NCBI GenBank assembly: GCA_963706425.1
Contig: CAVPMN010000001.1
Coordinates: forward strand, 248,001-312,000
Source: CAVPMN01 sp963706425
GTDB lineage: Bacteria > Actinomycetota > Acidimicrobiia > Acidimicrobiales > Acidimicrobilacustridaceae
Length of the DNA stretch: 64,000 bases
Direction: 5' to 3'
In this document: positions 47,777 through 57,003 of the stretch, piece by piece
How positions within the stretch are numbered: the stretch's first letter is position 1
Layout: each line of letters opens with the position of its first letter
Notes under the pieces: generated by a model
Told to the model about the DNA's origin: nothing
The model's input: only the letters and a program-made list of their open reading frames with translations
Database searches by the model: none
Translations under genes and position numbers: made by a program

Positions 47777-48898
47777 TCAGGCCTCGACGACGACGAGGTC
47801 GTGCTCGACCTCGTTCAACGCTTCGGGGCCGGCGTCCGCGGCCACGACGATGTCCTCGAGGCGCGCACCGAACCGCCCGGGGAGGTAGATGCCGGGCTCG
47901 ACCGAGAAGGCGTGACCGGCGACCAGCGCAGTGCAGTTCCCGCCGACGATGTAGGGATCCTCGTGCTCCTCGACGCCGATGCCATGGCCGGTGCGGTGCA
48001 CGAAGTAGTCGCCATAGCCGCCCTCGGTGATGATGCGGCGGGCCACCGCGTCGACGTCCTCGCACGGTGTGCCGACGACGGCTGCCGCGACTGCCGACCG
48101 CTGGGCCTCGTGCAACACCGTGTAGAGGTCGCGGAACTCGGCCGGCGGCTCCCCCGTGTAGACGCAGCGGGTGATGTCGGAGCAGTAGCCGGCTCCGGTG
48201 TCGGTCGGCCAGGTGCCGCCGAAGTCGCACAGCACCACCTCGCCCGCCTCGATGACCCGGTCGCCCGGCTCGTGGTGCGGGCTCGCGGCGTTCTCGCCGG
48301 CGGCGACGATGGCGAAGTTCACCCGGCGATGGCCTTCGGCGAGGATGCGCCGGCCGAGGTCGGCCGAGACCTCGGCCTCGGTGCGACCGACGAGCGCGAT
48401 GGCGCCCGCCTGGAGGTCGGCCGCGATGCGGTCGACGGCCTGACCGGCGCGACGCAACGCCGCGATCTCGGCGGGGTCCTTCACCGCCCGCAACGGTCCG
48501 GTGATCTCACCGGCATTGGTGAACTGGGCGTCGGGGAGCCGCCGGATCAGCTCGACGAGGAACTGCGACCACGTGCGGTTGCCGATCGCCACCGACGACG
48601 CCGCGCCGGCCAGCTGTGCGACGAGCGCAACCGGATCGTCGGTCTCGGACCACGGGGCAGTGCGGAACACCGACGGCTCGTCGACGACCCTCGGTGCCTC
48701 GAGTTGCGGCACGACGAGGGTGGCGTCGCCGTCGCGAGGGACCACCAGCATCGTCAGCCGCTCGAGCGGCATGGCCTCGTAGCCGATCAACCACGGCAGG
48801 TCGGCGCCCACAGACAGCAGCAACACGTCGACGTCGTGCGCGACCATGGCCTGGCGGACACGATCGAGACGAGCGGCGTGCAACGGCTCGGCGGACAT
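47777..48898 (-). CDS. Xaa-Pro aminopeptidase/dipeptidase-like protein (M24 family)
   Basis: A pita-bread-fold metallopeptidase of 373 residues. The N-terminal creatinase-like domain (1-130) precedes the catalytic part, which shows CDFGGTWPTDTGAGYCSDITR (metal aspartates), HRTGHGIGVEEHEDPY (histidine), AFSVEPGIYLPG (glutamate) and GARLEDIVVV (glutamate): all five metal ligands are there. It should cleave Xaa-Pro bonds or dipeptides ending in proline. TAGCCT lies 6 nt before the ATG. Confidence 0.9.
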   Translation of the reverse strand: MSAEPLHAARLDRVRQAMVAHDVDVLLLSVGADLPWLIGYEAMPLERLTMLVVPRDGDATLVVPQLEAPRVVDEPSVFRTAPWSETDDPVALVAQLAGAASSVAIGNRTWSQFLVELIRRLPDAQFTNAGEITGPLRAVKDPAEIAALRRAGQAVDRIAADLQAGAIALVGRTEAEVSADLGRRILAEGHRRVNFAIVAAGENAASPHHEPGDRVIEAGEVVLCDFGGTWPTDTGAGYCSDITRCVYTGEPPAEFRDLYTVLHEAQRSAVAAAVVGTPCEDVDAVARRIITEGGYGDYFVHRTGHGIGVEEHEDPYIVGGNCTALVAGHAFSVEPGIYLPGRFGARLEDIVVAADAGPEALNEVEHDLVVVEA

Positions 48899-48910
48899 GG
48901 CGTCAGGCTA
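48899..48910 (-). promoter_or_regulatory. Leaderless -10 element of the M24 peptidase gene
   Basis: TAGCCT (48910-48905, minus strand) is separated by 6 nt from the ATG at 48898. Confidence 0.45.
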
Positions 48911-48978
48911 CGGGAGCCACCCCGGCGCCAGCACACCCGCTCGGACACACCACGACGGGCGGACCTACCATGACGGCC

Positions 48979-50617
48979 GTGCCAGACGGTTCGGGGTGGA
49001 CCCGGCGGTCCTTCCTCGCCGGTGCGCTGGCCACGGGGATGGTGGCGTGCACCAACGGGGGCAATGGACGCAGCGCGTCGACGACCGCCCCGACCCGCAC
49101 GCCCGTGGCACCTGCGAGCTCGGCGCCACCCGCGCCGGCGTTGCTCGGCGATCCGTTCTCGCTGGGCGTGGCATCGGGTGATCCGCGGCCAGACGCGATC
49201 GTGCTCTGGACCATGCTCACCGGTCGCCCCGACGACGTCGATCCCCTGCCCGCCGAGCCGTTCGACGTGCTGTGGGAGGTCAGTCGGGACGAGTCGTTCG
49301 GCACCGTCGATGCGGCGGCCGTCGAGTCCGCCCGGCCGGAGTGGGGCCACTCCATGCACGTCGACGTCGGCGGGCTGCAGCCGGCGACGACCTATTGGTA
49401 CCGGTTCCGCATCGGGCCCTACACGAGTCGGGTGGGCCGCACCCGCACTGCGCCGGCAACCGGTGAGCCGGTCGATCGTCTGCGCTTCGCGGTGGCCAGC
49501 TGTCAGGGTTACCAGACCGGCTACTACAACGCGTATCGACACCTCGCCGACGAAGAGCTCGACCTGGTGCTCTTCGTGGGCGACTACATCTACGAGCTCG
49601 AGGCCTCGGTCGACACCCGCCCGCACGGCCGACCACCGCCCCAGACGCTCGCCGAGTACCGCTCGCTCTACGCGCTGAACCGAACCGATCCCGACCTCCA
49701 GGCCGCGCACGCCGCGTTCCCCTGGATCGTCACGTGGGACGACCACGAGGTGGAGGACAACTACGCCGACCTCGAGCCCGGGGCGATCGGACTGGCGGCC
49801 AACCCCGACGCGCGGGCGAACTTCGCCGCGAAGCGGGCCGGCGCCTATCAGGCCTGGTGGGAGTTCATGCCCGTGCGGATCCCCCCACCGTGGCCGGGCT
49901 CGCTGGAGATCTACCGCTCGTTCGAGTTCGGCGATCTCGCCACCATGGCGGTGCTCGACAACCGCCAGTACCGCACGCCCATCCCCAGCGGCGCCGGCGC
50001 CGGGAACCTGCCGCGGGGTGCGGGCGGCGGGCCGCAACTCGAGGCCGCGTTCGCCGAGGAAGCGACCTATCTCGGCCTCGAACAGGAGGCCTGGCTGGAC
50101 GGCGTGCTCGACGAGAGCACCGCCCGCTGGCCGATCCTCGTGCAGCAGACCGGTGATGGCCGAGTTCGACCGCTTCCCGGACGATCCCGATCGAGGGTTC
50201 AGCATGGACTCGTGGGACGGCTACGTGGCCGCCCGTCGACGGCTGCTCGGGCATGTGGCCGACAACGGCATCGAGAACCTCGTGTCGGTCGGCGGCGACA
50301 TCCACTCGAGCGCGGTGACCGACCTCCGGGTCGACTACCGCGACCCGTCGTCACCGGTGGTCGGCAGCGAGTTCGTCGCCCCGTCGATCACCGCGCTCGA
50401 GCTGCTGCCCGACGGTGCGGCCGAGGCCGCAGCCACCAACCCGCACGTCCATCTCTACGACGTGGACCACCACGGCTATCTGCTCTGCACCGTCGAGCCC
50501 GACACCTTCCGGGCCACCTACCGCTATGTCAGCACGATCACCGAGCCGGAATCGACCATCGAGTCGGGCACGTCGTGGATCGCCACCGCCGGCCGCCCTG
50601 GCGCGCAACCAGCCTGA
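48979..50617 (+). CDS. phoD: Alkaline phosphatase/phosphodiesterase PhoD, Tat-exported, one frameshift
   Basis: Releases phosphate from mono- and diesters outside the cell, usually with Ca and Fe. The N-terminus has a Tat signal (WTRRSFLAGALATGMVAC), followed by the PhoD N-domain and the metal centre: ASCQGYQTGYYNAYRHL, FVGDYIYE, TWDDHEVEDNY, and after a frame change near 50153 VMAEFDRFPDD, SMDSWDGY and VGGDIHSS. Deleting one G restores QQTVMAEF. I place the start at GTG 48979, 7 nt after a TACCAT element; the ATG at 48970 lies inside that element. The next gene follows after 11 bases. Confidence 0.87.
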
Positions 50618-50628
50618 GGAGCACCACC

Positions 50629-51600
50629 ATGACCACCATCTACCACGAGGCCGACTGCGATCCGTCGGCGATCGCCGGCGCCTCGGTCGCCGTCGTGGGC
50701 TATGGCAACCAAGGTCGATCGTGGGCACTCAACCTGCGCGACTCGGGACTCGACGTGTCGGTGCACGTGCGGGCCGACACGTCCCGCGAGGCCGCCGTGG
50801 CCGACGGCTTCACGGCTCGCGATCTCGATGCCACCGCCGACGCCGACGTCGTCTGCCTGCTGGTGCCCGACGACATCATCCCGACGGTTCCCCTGGCGCC
50901 GCGCGCCGACGCACTCGTGGTGGTGGCGAGCGGCTACTGCCTGGCGTTCGATCGGGTCGACTGGGCGTGCGACGTGGGCATGATCGCACCCCGCATGCTC
51001 GGCCCGGAGGTGCGCAGCTGCTACGAGGAGGGCGTCGGCTTCATCACCGCGGTCGGCGTGCACGAGGATCGCACCGGCACCGCGCAGGCGCGACTGCTCG
51101 CCCTCGCCAGCGCGGTCGGAGGTCTGCGCCAAGGCGCCATCGAGATGAGCCCACGTCACGAGGCCGTCCTCGACCTCGCGGTCGAGCAGGCGCTGGCACC
51201 GGCGCTGCGTCGGGTGAGCACGTCGTTCGTCGAGGTGATGCTCGAGCAAGGAGTGCCCCTCGAAGCGATCATGTGCGAGCTGTTCCTCTCGGGTGAGGTC
51301 GAGCGTTCCTATCGGCGGCTGCGGGTGGAGGGCTATGTCGCCCAGATGGCCCATCACTCCCCGGTGAGCCAGTACGGCCAGCTCTCCCGCCAGGATCGCT
51401 ACGACCATCTCGACGTCGCCGCGACCATGCGCGACATCGTGGCCAACATCGAGAACGGCGCGTTCGCCGACGAGTGGGACGCCGAGCGCGACGCCGGCCA
51501 CCCGTCACTCGATCAGCTGCGCGCCACCGCCCTGTCGCCCGAGCTCGCCGACTTCGAGCAGTCGGTCCGCGACGTGTTGGGCGAGAGCGCGAGGGCGTAG
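50629..51600 (+). CDS. Ketol-acid reductoisomerase-like protein (divergent, probably not IlvC)
   Basis: A 323-residue protein with the KARI layout: N-terminal Rossmann domain (VAVVGYGNQGRSWALNLRDSG) and C-terminal knotted helical domain (DLAVEQALAPALRR, PLEAIMCELFLSGEVE, HHSPVSQYGQLSR). Metal-binding acidic residues (about D182, E186, E212) appear kept. The catalytic histidine of the usual HGF motif is serine (ASGYCLAF, about S101) and the active-site lysine of PKGPG is arginine (APRMLG, about R122). It is therefore unlikely to be the valine/isoleucine pathway enzyme. A GAGGAG site precedes the ATG, and it is in an operon with phoD. Confidence 0.75.
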   Translation: MTTIYHEADCDPSAIAGASVAVVGYGNQGRSWALNLRDSGLDVSVHVRADTSREAAVADGFTARDLDATADADVVCLLVPDDIIPTVPLAPRADALVVVASGYCLAFDRVDWACDVGMIAPRMLGPEVRSCYEEGVGFITAVGVHEDRTGTAQARLLALASAVGGLRQGAIEMSPRHEAVLDLAVEQALAPALRRVSTSFVEVMLEQGVPLEAIMCELFLSGEVERSYRRLRVEGYVAQMAHHSPVSQYGQLSRQDRYDHLDVAATMRDIVANIENGAFADEWDAERDAGHPSLDQLRATALSPELADFEQSVRDVLGESARA

Positions 51601-52920
51601 CTTCGGCATCTCGTCTGCGTGCACTCCCGCGGTGGGGCGGGACCGGCTCGCATCGTTGAGTTGCGCTGGGTGCCGTGGCGTTGGCTCCAGATCTGATCGC
51701 CTGTTGGGGTGGTCCACCAGAACCAGCCGTCGGCGGTGGCGGTCATGGTCCAGCCGTTGCGGTGGGTGACCCGATGGTGGTGTCGGCACAAGCCGGCCAG
51801 GTTGTCGATGTCGGTCGGGCCTCGGTCGGTGTGTAGTGCTCGACGTGATGGGCGTCGGTCCACGCCGCCGGGCATCCGCAGCCGGGAAAGACGCAGCCGC
51901 CGTCGCGCAGGGCGATGGCTCGTCGTTGGCGGGCGGTGGCGTAACGCACGGTGTGGCCCATATCGACGGGGATGCCCAGGCTGTCCAAGACGATGGGGTG
52001 CAGATCGGGATCGCACAACAACACCCGGCTCACGTCGTCGGGGACGACGGTGCCGTCGGGGGTGACCGCCCCCGACTGCGGGGTCACGGCGTTCACGGCC
52101 AACGTCACATCCGGACGAGGCGCCTTGGTCGGCGTCGAGATCGACGCCCAACCCTCGGCGGCACAGCTCGACGAACGCCAAGGCGCGCAGGGTGGACTGG
52201 TCGGGCATCACCAACTCCGGGCACACCTCACGGTCGGCCTTGAAAGGCGCGGCGCAGCTCGGCGGCCATGTCGTCGATGGCCTGGCGGGCGACCAGGCCC
52301 CACTCGCCCACCAACCGGCCCGACACCTCGGTCGAGCCGCCGAAGGTGCCCGACAACAACAAGCCGATTCCGCGACAGGCCGTCGTCGGGGTCGTGGCCG
52401 CCGTCCTCGTCCAACAGAGTCGGCGATGCCGGTCACCTCGCGGCGCCACCGCTCGAACAGCGTGCCCCGAGCGGCGGCGACCAGGTGGTCCTGGATGTCG
52501 GCGATCTTCTCCACGATCCGCGGGTTCGCCGCGGTCACGATCACCCGGGCGTGCTCCCACGAGATCCGACCGGCGATCAACGCCTCGTCGACCGACGAGA
52601 ACCGGCCCGACAGCTCGACGCCCACCTTCACCCGACGTACGGGCCACCACCGAAGGCAACATCGCCTCCCGCGCCAACCACCCACCCGTCGACAGACCGT
52701 GATCACGCTCGCACACCGACCGCTTCTCGAGCTCGGCCAACACATGCCCCTCAGCGGCGTCGGTCAGCCGGCGCTGCTCCTCGAGCGCCAACGCCGCCTC
52801 GCACAACTCGCGATCGGACAACAACGACACATCGGCGCCGGCCGCTTTGCGACCCTGCTCCACGAGTGCGACGCCATCGAACATGTGTTCGAGTGTAGCT
52901 GAAACAGACCGAGAAGTCAC
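51513..52920 (-). pseudogene. DUF222/HNH endonuclease (13E12-repeat type), about five frameshifts
   Basis: Segments found in successive frames rebuild one protein: MFDGVALVEQGRKA, ELCEAALALEEQRRLTDAAEGHVLAELEKR and HGLSTGGWLARE; VDEALIAGRISWEHARVIV and IADIQDHLVAAARGTLFERW; GLVARQAIDDMAAELRRAF; CPELVMPDQSTLRALAFVELCRRG; PDLHPIVLDSLG and CVFPGCGCPAAWTDAHHVEHY; LAGLCRHHHRVTHRNGW. The last two give the complete HNH site. Changes fall near 52640, 52410, 52250, 52100 and 51830. Its 3' end overlaps the KARI-like gene. A perfect SOS-like palindrome covers the likely ATG at 52884. It may be a real gene with sequencing errors. Confidence 0.7.
52877..52892. promoter_or_regulatory. SOS (LexA) box-like palindrome over the DUF222-HNH start codon
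   Basis: TCGAACATGTGTTCGA matches the mycobacterial/actinobacterial LexA operator TCGAAC-N4-GTTCGA at all twelve fixed positions. The ATG of the DUF222-HNH gene (MFDG, 52884) lies inside it. 13E12-type genes of Mycobacterium tuberculosis are known to carry SOS boxes, which makes damage-induced expression plausible. Confidence 0.65.
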
Positions 52921-52989
52921 CGAGAAAGCCGGGGCAATACTTAAGGTTCGGCACCGCCGCTCGTGGCCGGCACGACGACGAGCCGGCAG

Positions 52990-53495
52990 CTAACGAGCGC
53001 TCGAACCGGCGCGCACCAGATCGTCGATCTGGTTGACGGCCTCGGTCATGCCCTCGGCCATGCCCATCTCGATGATCTTCTCCATGGCCTCGATCGAGGG
53101 GAACCTCGTCTCGATGGTCATGTGGGTGCGCTGGCCGTCGAGCTCGCGGAGGGCGACCTGCATCGTCGACACCGGCATGTCGGGCATCGGGTCGGAGGCC
53201 GAGGCGCCGAAGCCGTCCTCGACCACCAGGCGGCGTCGGCGCGTCGACCTCGAGCACGCGCCACCAACCGTGGAAGCGCTCGCCCTCCGGACTGGTCATG
53301 TGATAGGTCGCGTTCGCACCCGGGCTGAGGTCGTACTCGACGAACGTGGCCGGGTAGGTCGGCGGTCCCCACCAGCGCTCGAGTTGGCGCGGATCGCTCC
53401 ACAGCTCCCAGCGCCCGTTCGACGGGAGCGTCGATCTCGGCGGTGAGCGTCATGGTGAGGGTGTCCGGGTTCTTGGCGACATTGATGACCGGCAT
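52990..53495 (-). CDS. SRPBCC/AHSA1-like protein, two frameshifts
   Basis: The helix-grip fold of activator of Hsp90 ATPase-like proteins. The chain starts MPVINVAKNPDTLTMTLTAEI, changes frame near 53420, continues through the reconstructed GANATYHMTSPEGERFHGWW stretch, changes again near 53230, and ends with MVEDGFGAS, MQVALRELDGQRTHMTIETRF and AMEKIIEMGMAEGMTEAVNQID. The ArsR-type regulator gene lies directly upstream (16 bases), the usual pairing in actinobacteria. The ligand of such small single-domain proteins is not predictable. Confidence 0.78.
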
Positions 53496-53511
53496 GGGTG
53501 GGCTCCTTCGA

Positions 53512-53879
53512 TCACGATGGTCGAGGCGATTCGAGGATCAGTCGGGCTTCGTCTGCGATGACGCGGTCGAATCGGTCGAGGCGGTCGCGCCACAGCTGCT
53601 CGAACTGGTCGAGCAGGTCCTGGCGTGCCGGATGGCGTCGACGTTGGTGCGCACCAGTTGCTCGCGTCCGCGGCGCTCCTTGGTCACCAGACCAGAGCGT
53701 TCGAGCACCGCCACGTGCTTCTGCACCGCGGCGAAGCTCATCGGATAGAGGCGAGCCAGCGACGAGACCGAGTGGTCACCATCCATCGCCCGGCGCACGA
53801 TGTCGCGGCGGGTGGCGTCGGCGAGGGCCCCGAAGACGAGGTCGGTGCGTTGTTCGGCGTCGAGCTTTCCTACAACCAT
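53512..53879 (-). CDS. ArsR-family winged-helix regulator, one frameshift
   Basis: MVVGKLDAEQRTDLVFGALAD is followed by TRRDIVRRAMDGDHSVSSLAR, the recognition region MSFAAVQKHVAVLERSGLVTKERRGREQLV and, after a frame change near 53625, DLLDQFEQLWRDRLDRFDRV. The ending in the second frame is at 53512. No metal-binding cysteine pair (CVC) is seen, so it is of the non-metal ArsR type that is paired with SRPBCC proteins. It should repress its own operon. The start codon overlaps a short palindrome, AACCATTTGGTT, which could be part of the operator. Confidence 0.82.
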
Positions 53880-53935
53880 TTGGTTGTAGGTTACGCCTGC
53901 CCGGCCTCTGGGCAAGGGCTGATTCGACGCCCGTC

Positions 53936-54879
53936 TCAGCCGACCTCGGTCGCCACCGCCCCGATCACGCCGGCTGCGGCCTGGCGGGCGTGGTAGCTCG
54001 AACGAGTGAGAGGTCCGGCCTCGACGTGGCTGATGCCGAGTCGCTCGCCCTCGACGGCCAGCGACGCGAACTCGTCGGGCGTCCACCACCGCGCCACCGG
54101 GAGGTGGTTCGACGTGGGCCGGAGGTACTGCCCGAGGGTGACGATGTCGACGCCCACCCCGGCGAGGTCGGCCAGCGCCGATCGCACCTCGTCGGCAGAC
54201 TCCCCCAGCCCGAGGATGAGGCCGGACTTGGTGGTGAGCCCTGCCGCCTTGGCGCCGCGCCAGCACCGCCAGGCTGCGGGCATACGACGCGGACGGACGC
54301 ACCGCCCGCTGCAGCCGCGCCACCGTCTCGAGGTTGTGGTTCAACACGTCGGGCCGAGCATCGAAGATGGCACCGAGGGCGTCGGGATCACCCGCGCAGT
54401 CGGGGATGAGCACCTCGATCGCGACGCCCGGGTCGGCCCGACGCAGCTCGCGGATCGTGTCGACGAAACCGCTCGCCCCGCCGTCGGCCAGGTCGTCGCG
54501 TGCGACCGCGGTGATCACCGCATGCTGCACCCCCATGCGGCGCACCGCCTCGGCCACCTGTGATCGCCTCGGCCCGATCGATCGGCGCGGGATGGCGGGT
54601 GTCGACCAGGCAGAACCCACACGCACGCGTGCACCGCTCGCCGTTGATCATGAAGGTGGCGGTGCCGTCGGCCCAGCACTCGAAGATGTTGGGACAGCCG
54701 GCTTCCTCGCACACGGTGACCAGCCCGAGGTCGCGCACCGTCTTCTTCAACCCGAGGTAGCCCTCGCCGATGCGCACCTTGGCGCGCAGCCAGTCGGGCT
54801 TGCGGTCGGCCAGATCGAGCCCGCCGCTCACGCCCGCCTCGGCCAGCCGGCCGCGCAGACGCAACGACGGACCCGGCAC
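53936..54879 (-). CDS. lipA: Lipoyl synthase, two frameshifts
   Basis: Radical-SAM enzyme that inserts two sulfurs into octanoyl groups on lipoyl domains. The first part has RKPDWLRAKVRIGEGYLGLKK split around the start region, the auxiliary-cluster motif CEEAGCPNIFECW and the radical-SAM CTRACGFCLV. After a change near 54560 come AVRRMGVQHAVITAVARDDL, DGGASGFVDTIRELR and LNHNLETVARL; after a second near 54265 come AGLTTKSGLILGLGES, TLGQYLRPTSNHLPV and SHVEAGPLTRSSYHA. The GTG at 54879 (VPGPSLRLRGRLAEAG) is the probable start, giving about 314 residues. Confidence 0.88.
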
Positions 54880-55630
54880 GTCGCCCGGGCCCGCTCCCCT
54901 GCTGAACGGAGCCAGGTCGTCGGCGCGGTGGCGCCAAACCACGTCGGCCCGGTCGAGCGCGCCGTCGCGCAGCCCATCGCTGCGTGGCCCGCGACGACGA
55001 CCGCGTCGACCACCTCGCGCATGGTCGTCGTCACCCCCTCGGCGGCCAGCGACGTGACGGCCTTGTCGGCGATGCCACACGGCACGATGTGTCCGAACAT
55101 CGACAGGTCAGGGTCGACGTTGAGGGCAAAGCCGTGCATCGAACGCCCTCGCGACAAGCCGCACACCGATGGCCGCGATCTTGCGAGGAGAATCGCTGTC
55201 GGGCCCCACCCACACGCCCGGATAGCCCGGCAGGCGACCCGTCGCCCGGCAGACCGAGATCGGCCAGAGCCTCGATGAGCAGGTCCTCCACCGAGTGCAC
55301 GTAGGCGACCGTGTCGGCCATGCCGCCGCCTCGCTTGCCCGGCACGTCGAGGATCGGATAGCCGACCAGCTGACCGGGGCCGTGGTAGGTGACGTCGCCA
55401 CCCCGGTCGGTGCGCACGAGCTCGGCGCCCACCGAGGCCGGTGGCACCAGCACATGACCGAGATCACCCCGCGCCCCGAGCGTGTAGACGTGGGGATGCT
55501 CGAGCAGCAGCAGCCAGTCGTCGCCTCGCTTCTCGAACAAGGCCTGCTGCAGCGCGTGCGCGTCGCGGTAGCGCACCCGACCCAGCCAGCGGGCCCGGAA
55601 GGCGCCCCCGCTCAGAGCTCGGCCTCCCAA
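54828..55630 (-). CDS. lipB: Octanoyl-[acyl-carrier-protein]:protein octanoyltransferase, about three frameshifts
   Basis: Transfers octanoate from ACP to lipoyl domains before LipA acts. Readable pieces are WLLLLEHPHVYTLGARGDL, RTDRGGDVTYHGPGQLVGYP (active-site loop), then VWVGPDSDSPRKIAAIGVRL with the catalytic lysine in another frame, then SRGRSMHGFALNVDPDLSMF and VPCGIADKAVTSLAAEGV with the catalytic cysteine in a third. Frame changes fall near 55215, 55165 and perhaps 55000. The exact end is uncertain: either 54828 in the last frame or close to the lipA start, with which it overlaps. The first codons overlap the end of sucB. Confidence 0.82.
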
Positions 55631-56992
55631 TCGCGGGTCTCGATCGCCTCTTTGACCGCACGAAGGAACGCGGCCGCGTAGCCACCGTCGAACGCGCGGT
55701 GGTCCCAGCTCATGCCGAGCAGACCGACCGAGTGGATGGCGACGGCCTCGGTGCCGTCGTCGGCGGTGACCACCACCGGCCGGCGGGTCACCCCGTCGGT
55801 CGACAGGATGGCGACCTGCGGCTGGTTGATGATGGGCAGCACGAGATAGGAGCCGAACGAGCCGGAGTTCGACACCGTGAAGGTGCCGCCCGTGATGTCG
55901 TCGACCGACAGCTGCTTGGTGCGGGCCCGCTCGGCGAGGTCGTTGATCTCACGGGCGATGGCGCGCAGCCGCTTGTCGTCGGCCTCGTGCACCACCGGTG
56001 CGAGCAGGCCCTCGAAGTCGAGGTCGACCGCGATCGACAGGTTCACGTAGTTGTGCACGATCAGCTGTCCGTTGTCGACGGTGGCGTTGATGTGCGGGAA
56101 GTCGCGCAGGGCATCGATGACCGCCCGCGCCACGAACGGGAGATAGGTGAGGCTGAAGCCCTCGGTGGCCTTCCACTCGTCGCGATGGGCAGCGTCGCAC
56201 CCGGTCGACCGCCTCGTAGTCGACCTCGACGATCGTGTAGGCGTGCGGTGAGGTGGCCTTCGACGCCACCATGTGCTCGGCCGTGCGCCGGCGGATGTTG
56301 TTGAGCGGCTCGACGGTGTCGCCGGTGCCCGAGCGGGGCGCCGGGGCCCGCCGGCGAGACGTGTCGGCCGGCGCAGCCGTGGACGCTCGCGCCGGGGCGG
56401 TGGGCGCGCTCGGCGCCGAGGTGGCCGGGCGAGGCCCACGGGCCTGGATCTCGCGCTCGACATCGCCCCGGGTGATGCGGCCGCCGGCACCCGTGGGGGT
56501 GATCGCTTCGATGTCGAGGCCATGGTCGTTGACCAGCTGTCGCACGACCGGCGACATCAACGTGCCCGCCCCGTCGCCACTGCCCGAGCTCGGCGCAGGC
56601 GACGACGCTGCGGGTGCCGGCTGCGGGGGTGTCGGGGGCGCAGCATCGGCGGTGTCGACCGCGGGTTCGGGCGCGGCCGCGGCCTCCGGTTGGGCCGCTG
56701 CCTGCGGTTCAGCAGCGGGCTCGGCGGAGTCGCCGCCAGACCCGGAACCGTCGGGGGGTGCGTCGGTCACGACGGCGAGCACGGCCCCGACATCGACCGT
56801 CTCGCCCTCCGGCACCCGGATCTCGGCGAGGTAGCCAGATGCCGGTGACGGCACCTCGGAGTCGACCTTGTCGGTCGACACCTCGAACAGCACCTCGTCC
56901 TCGGCGATGGCGTCGCCGACCTGCTTGAACCACTTGGTGATGGTGCCCTCGGTGACCGACTCACCGAGCTGGGGCATCTGGATGTCGGCCAT
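55612..56992 (-). CDS. sucB: Dihydrolipoamide acyltransferase (E2) of a 2-oxoacid dehydrogenase complex, one frameshift
   Basis: Core E2 component, most like the actinobacterial SucB/DlaT type. One lipoyl domain (residues 1-75; STDKVDSEV with the lipoylated lysine), a long Pro/Ala linker, a peripheral-subunit-binding domain (about 145-180; MSPVVRQLVNDHGLDIEAI) and the catalytic domain with SWDHRAFDGGYAAAFL at the end. The frame changes near 56205 between YEAVDRVRR and EWKATEGFSLTYL. A GAGAGG site precedes the ATG, which is 11 bases after the lpd stop. A single lipoyl domain is fewer than in mycobacterial DlaT (two). Confidence 0.88.
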
Positions 56993-57003
56993 GGAGCTAC
57001 CTC

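Noticed and set aside
50629..51600. Calling the KARI-like protein ilvC
   Set aside because: The catalytic histidine and lysine positions appear replaced and the neighbours are not branched-chain amino acid genes.
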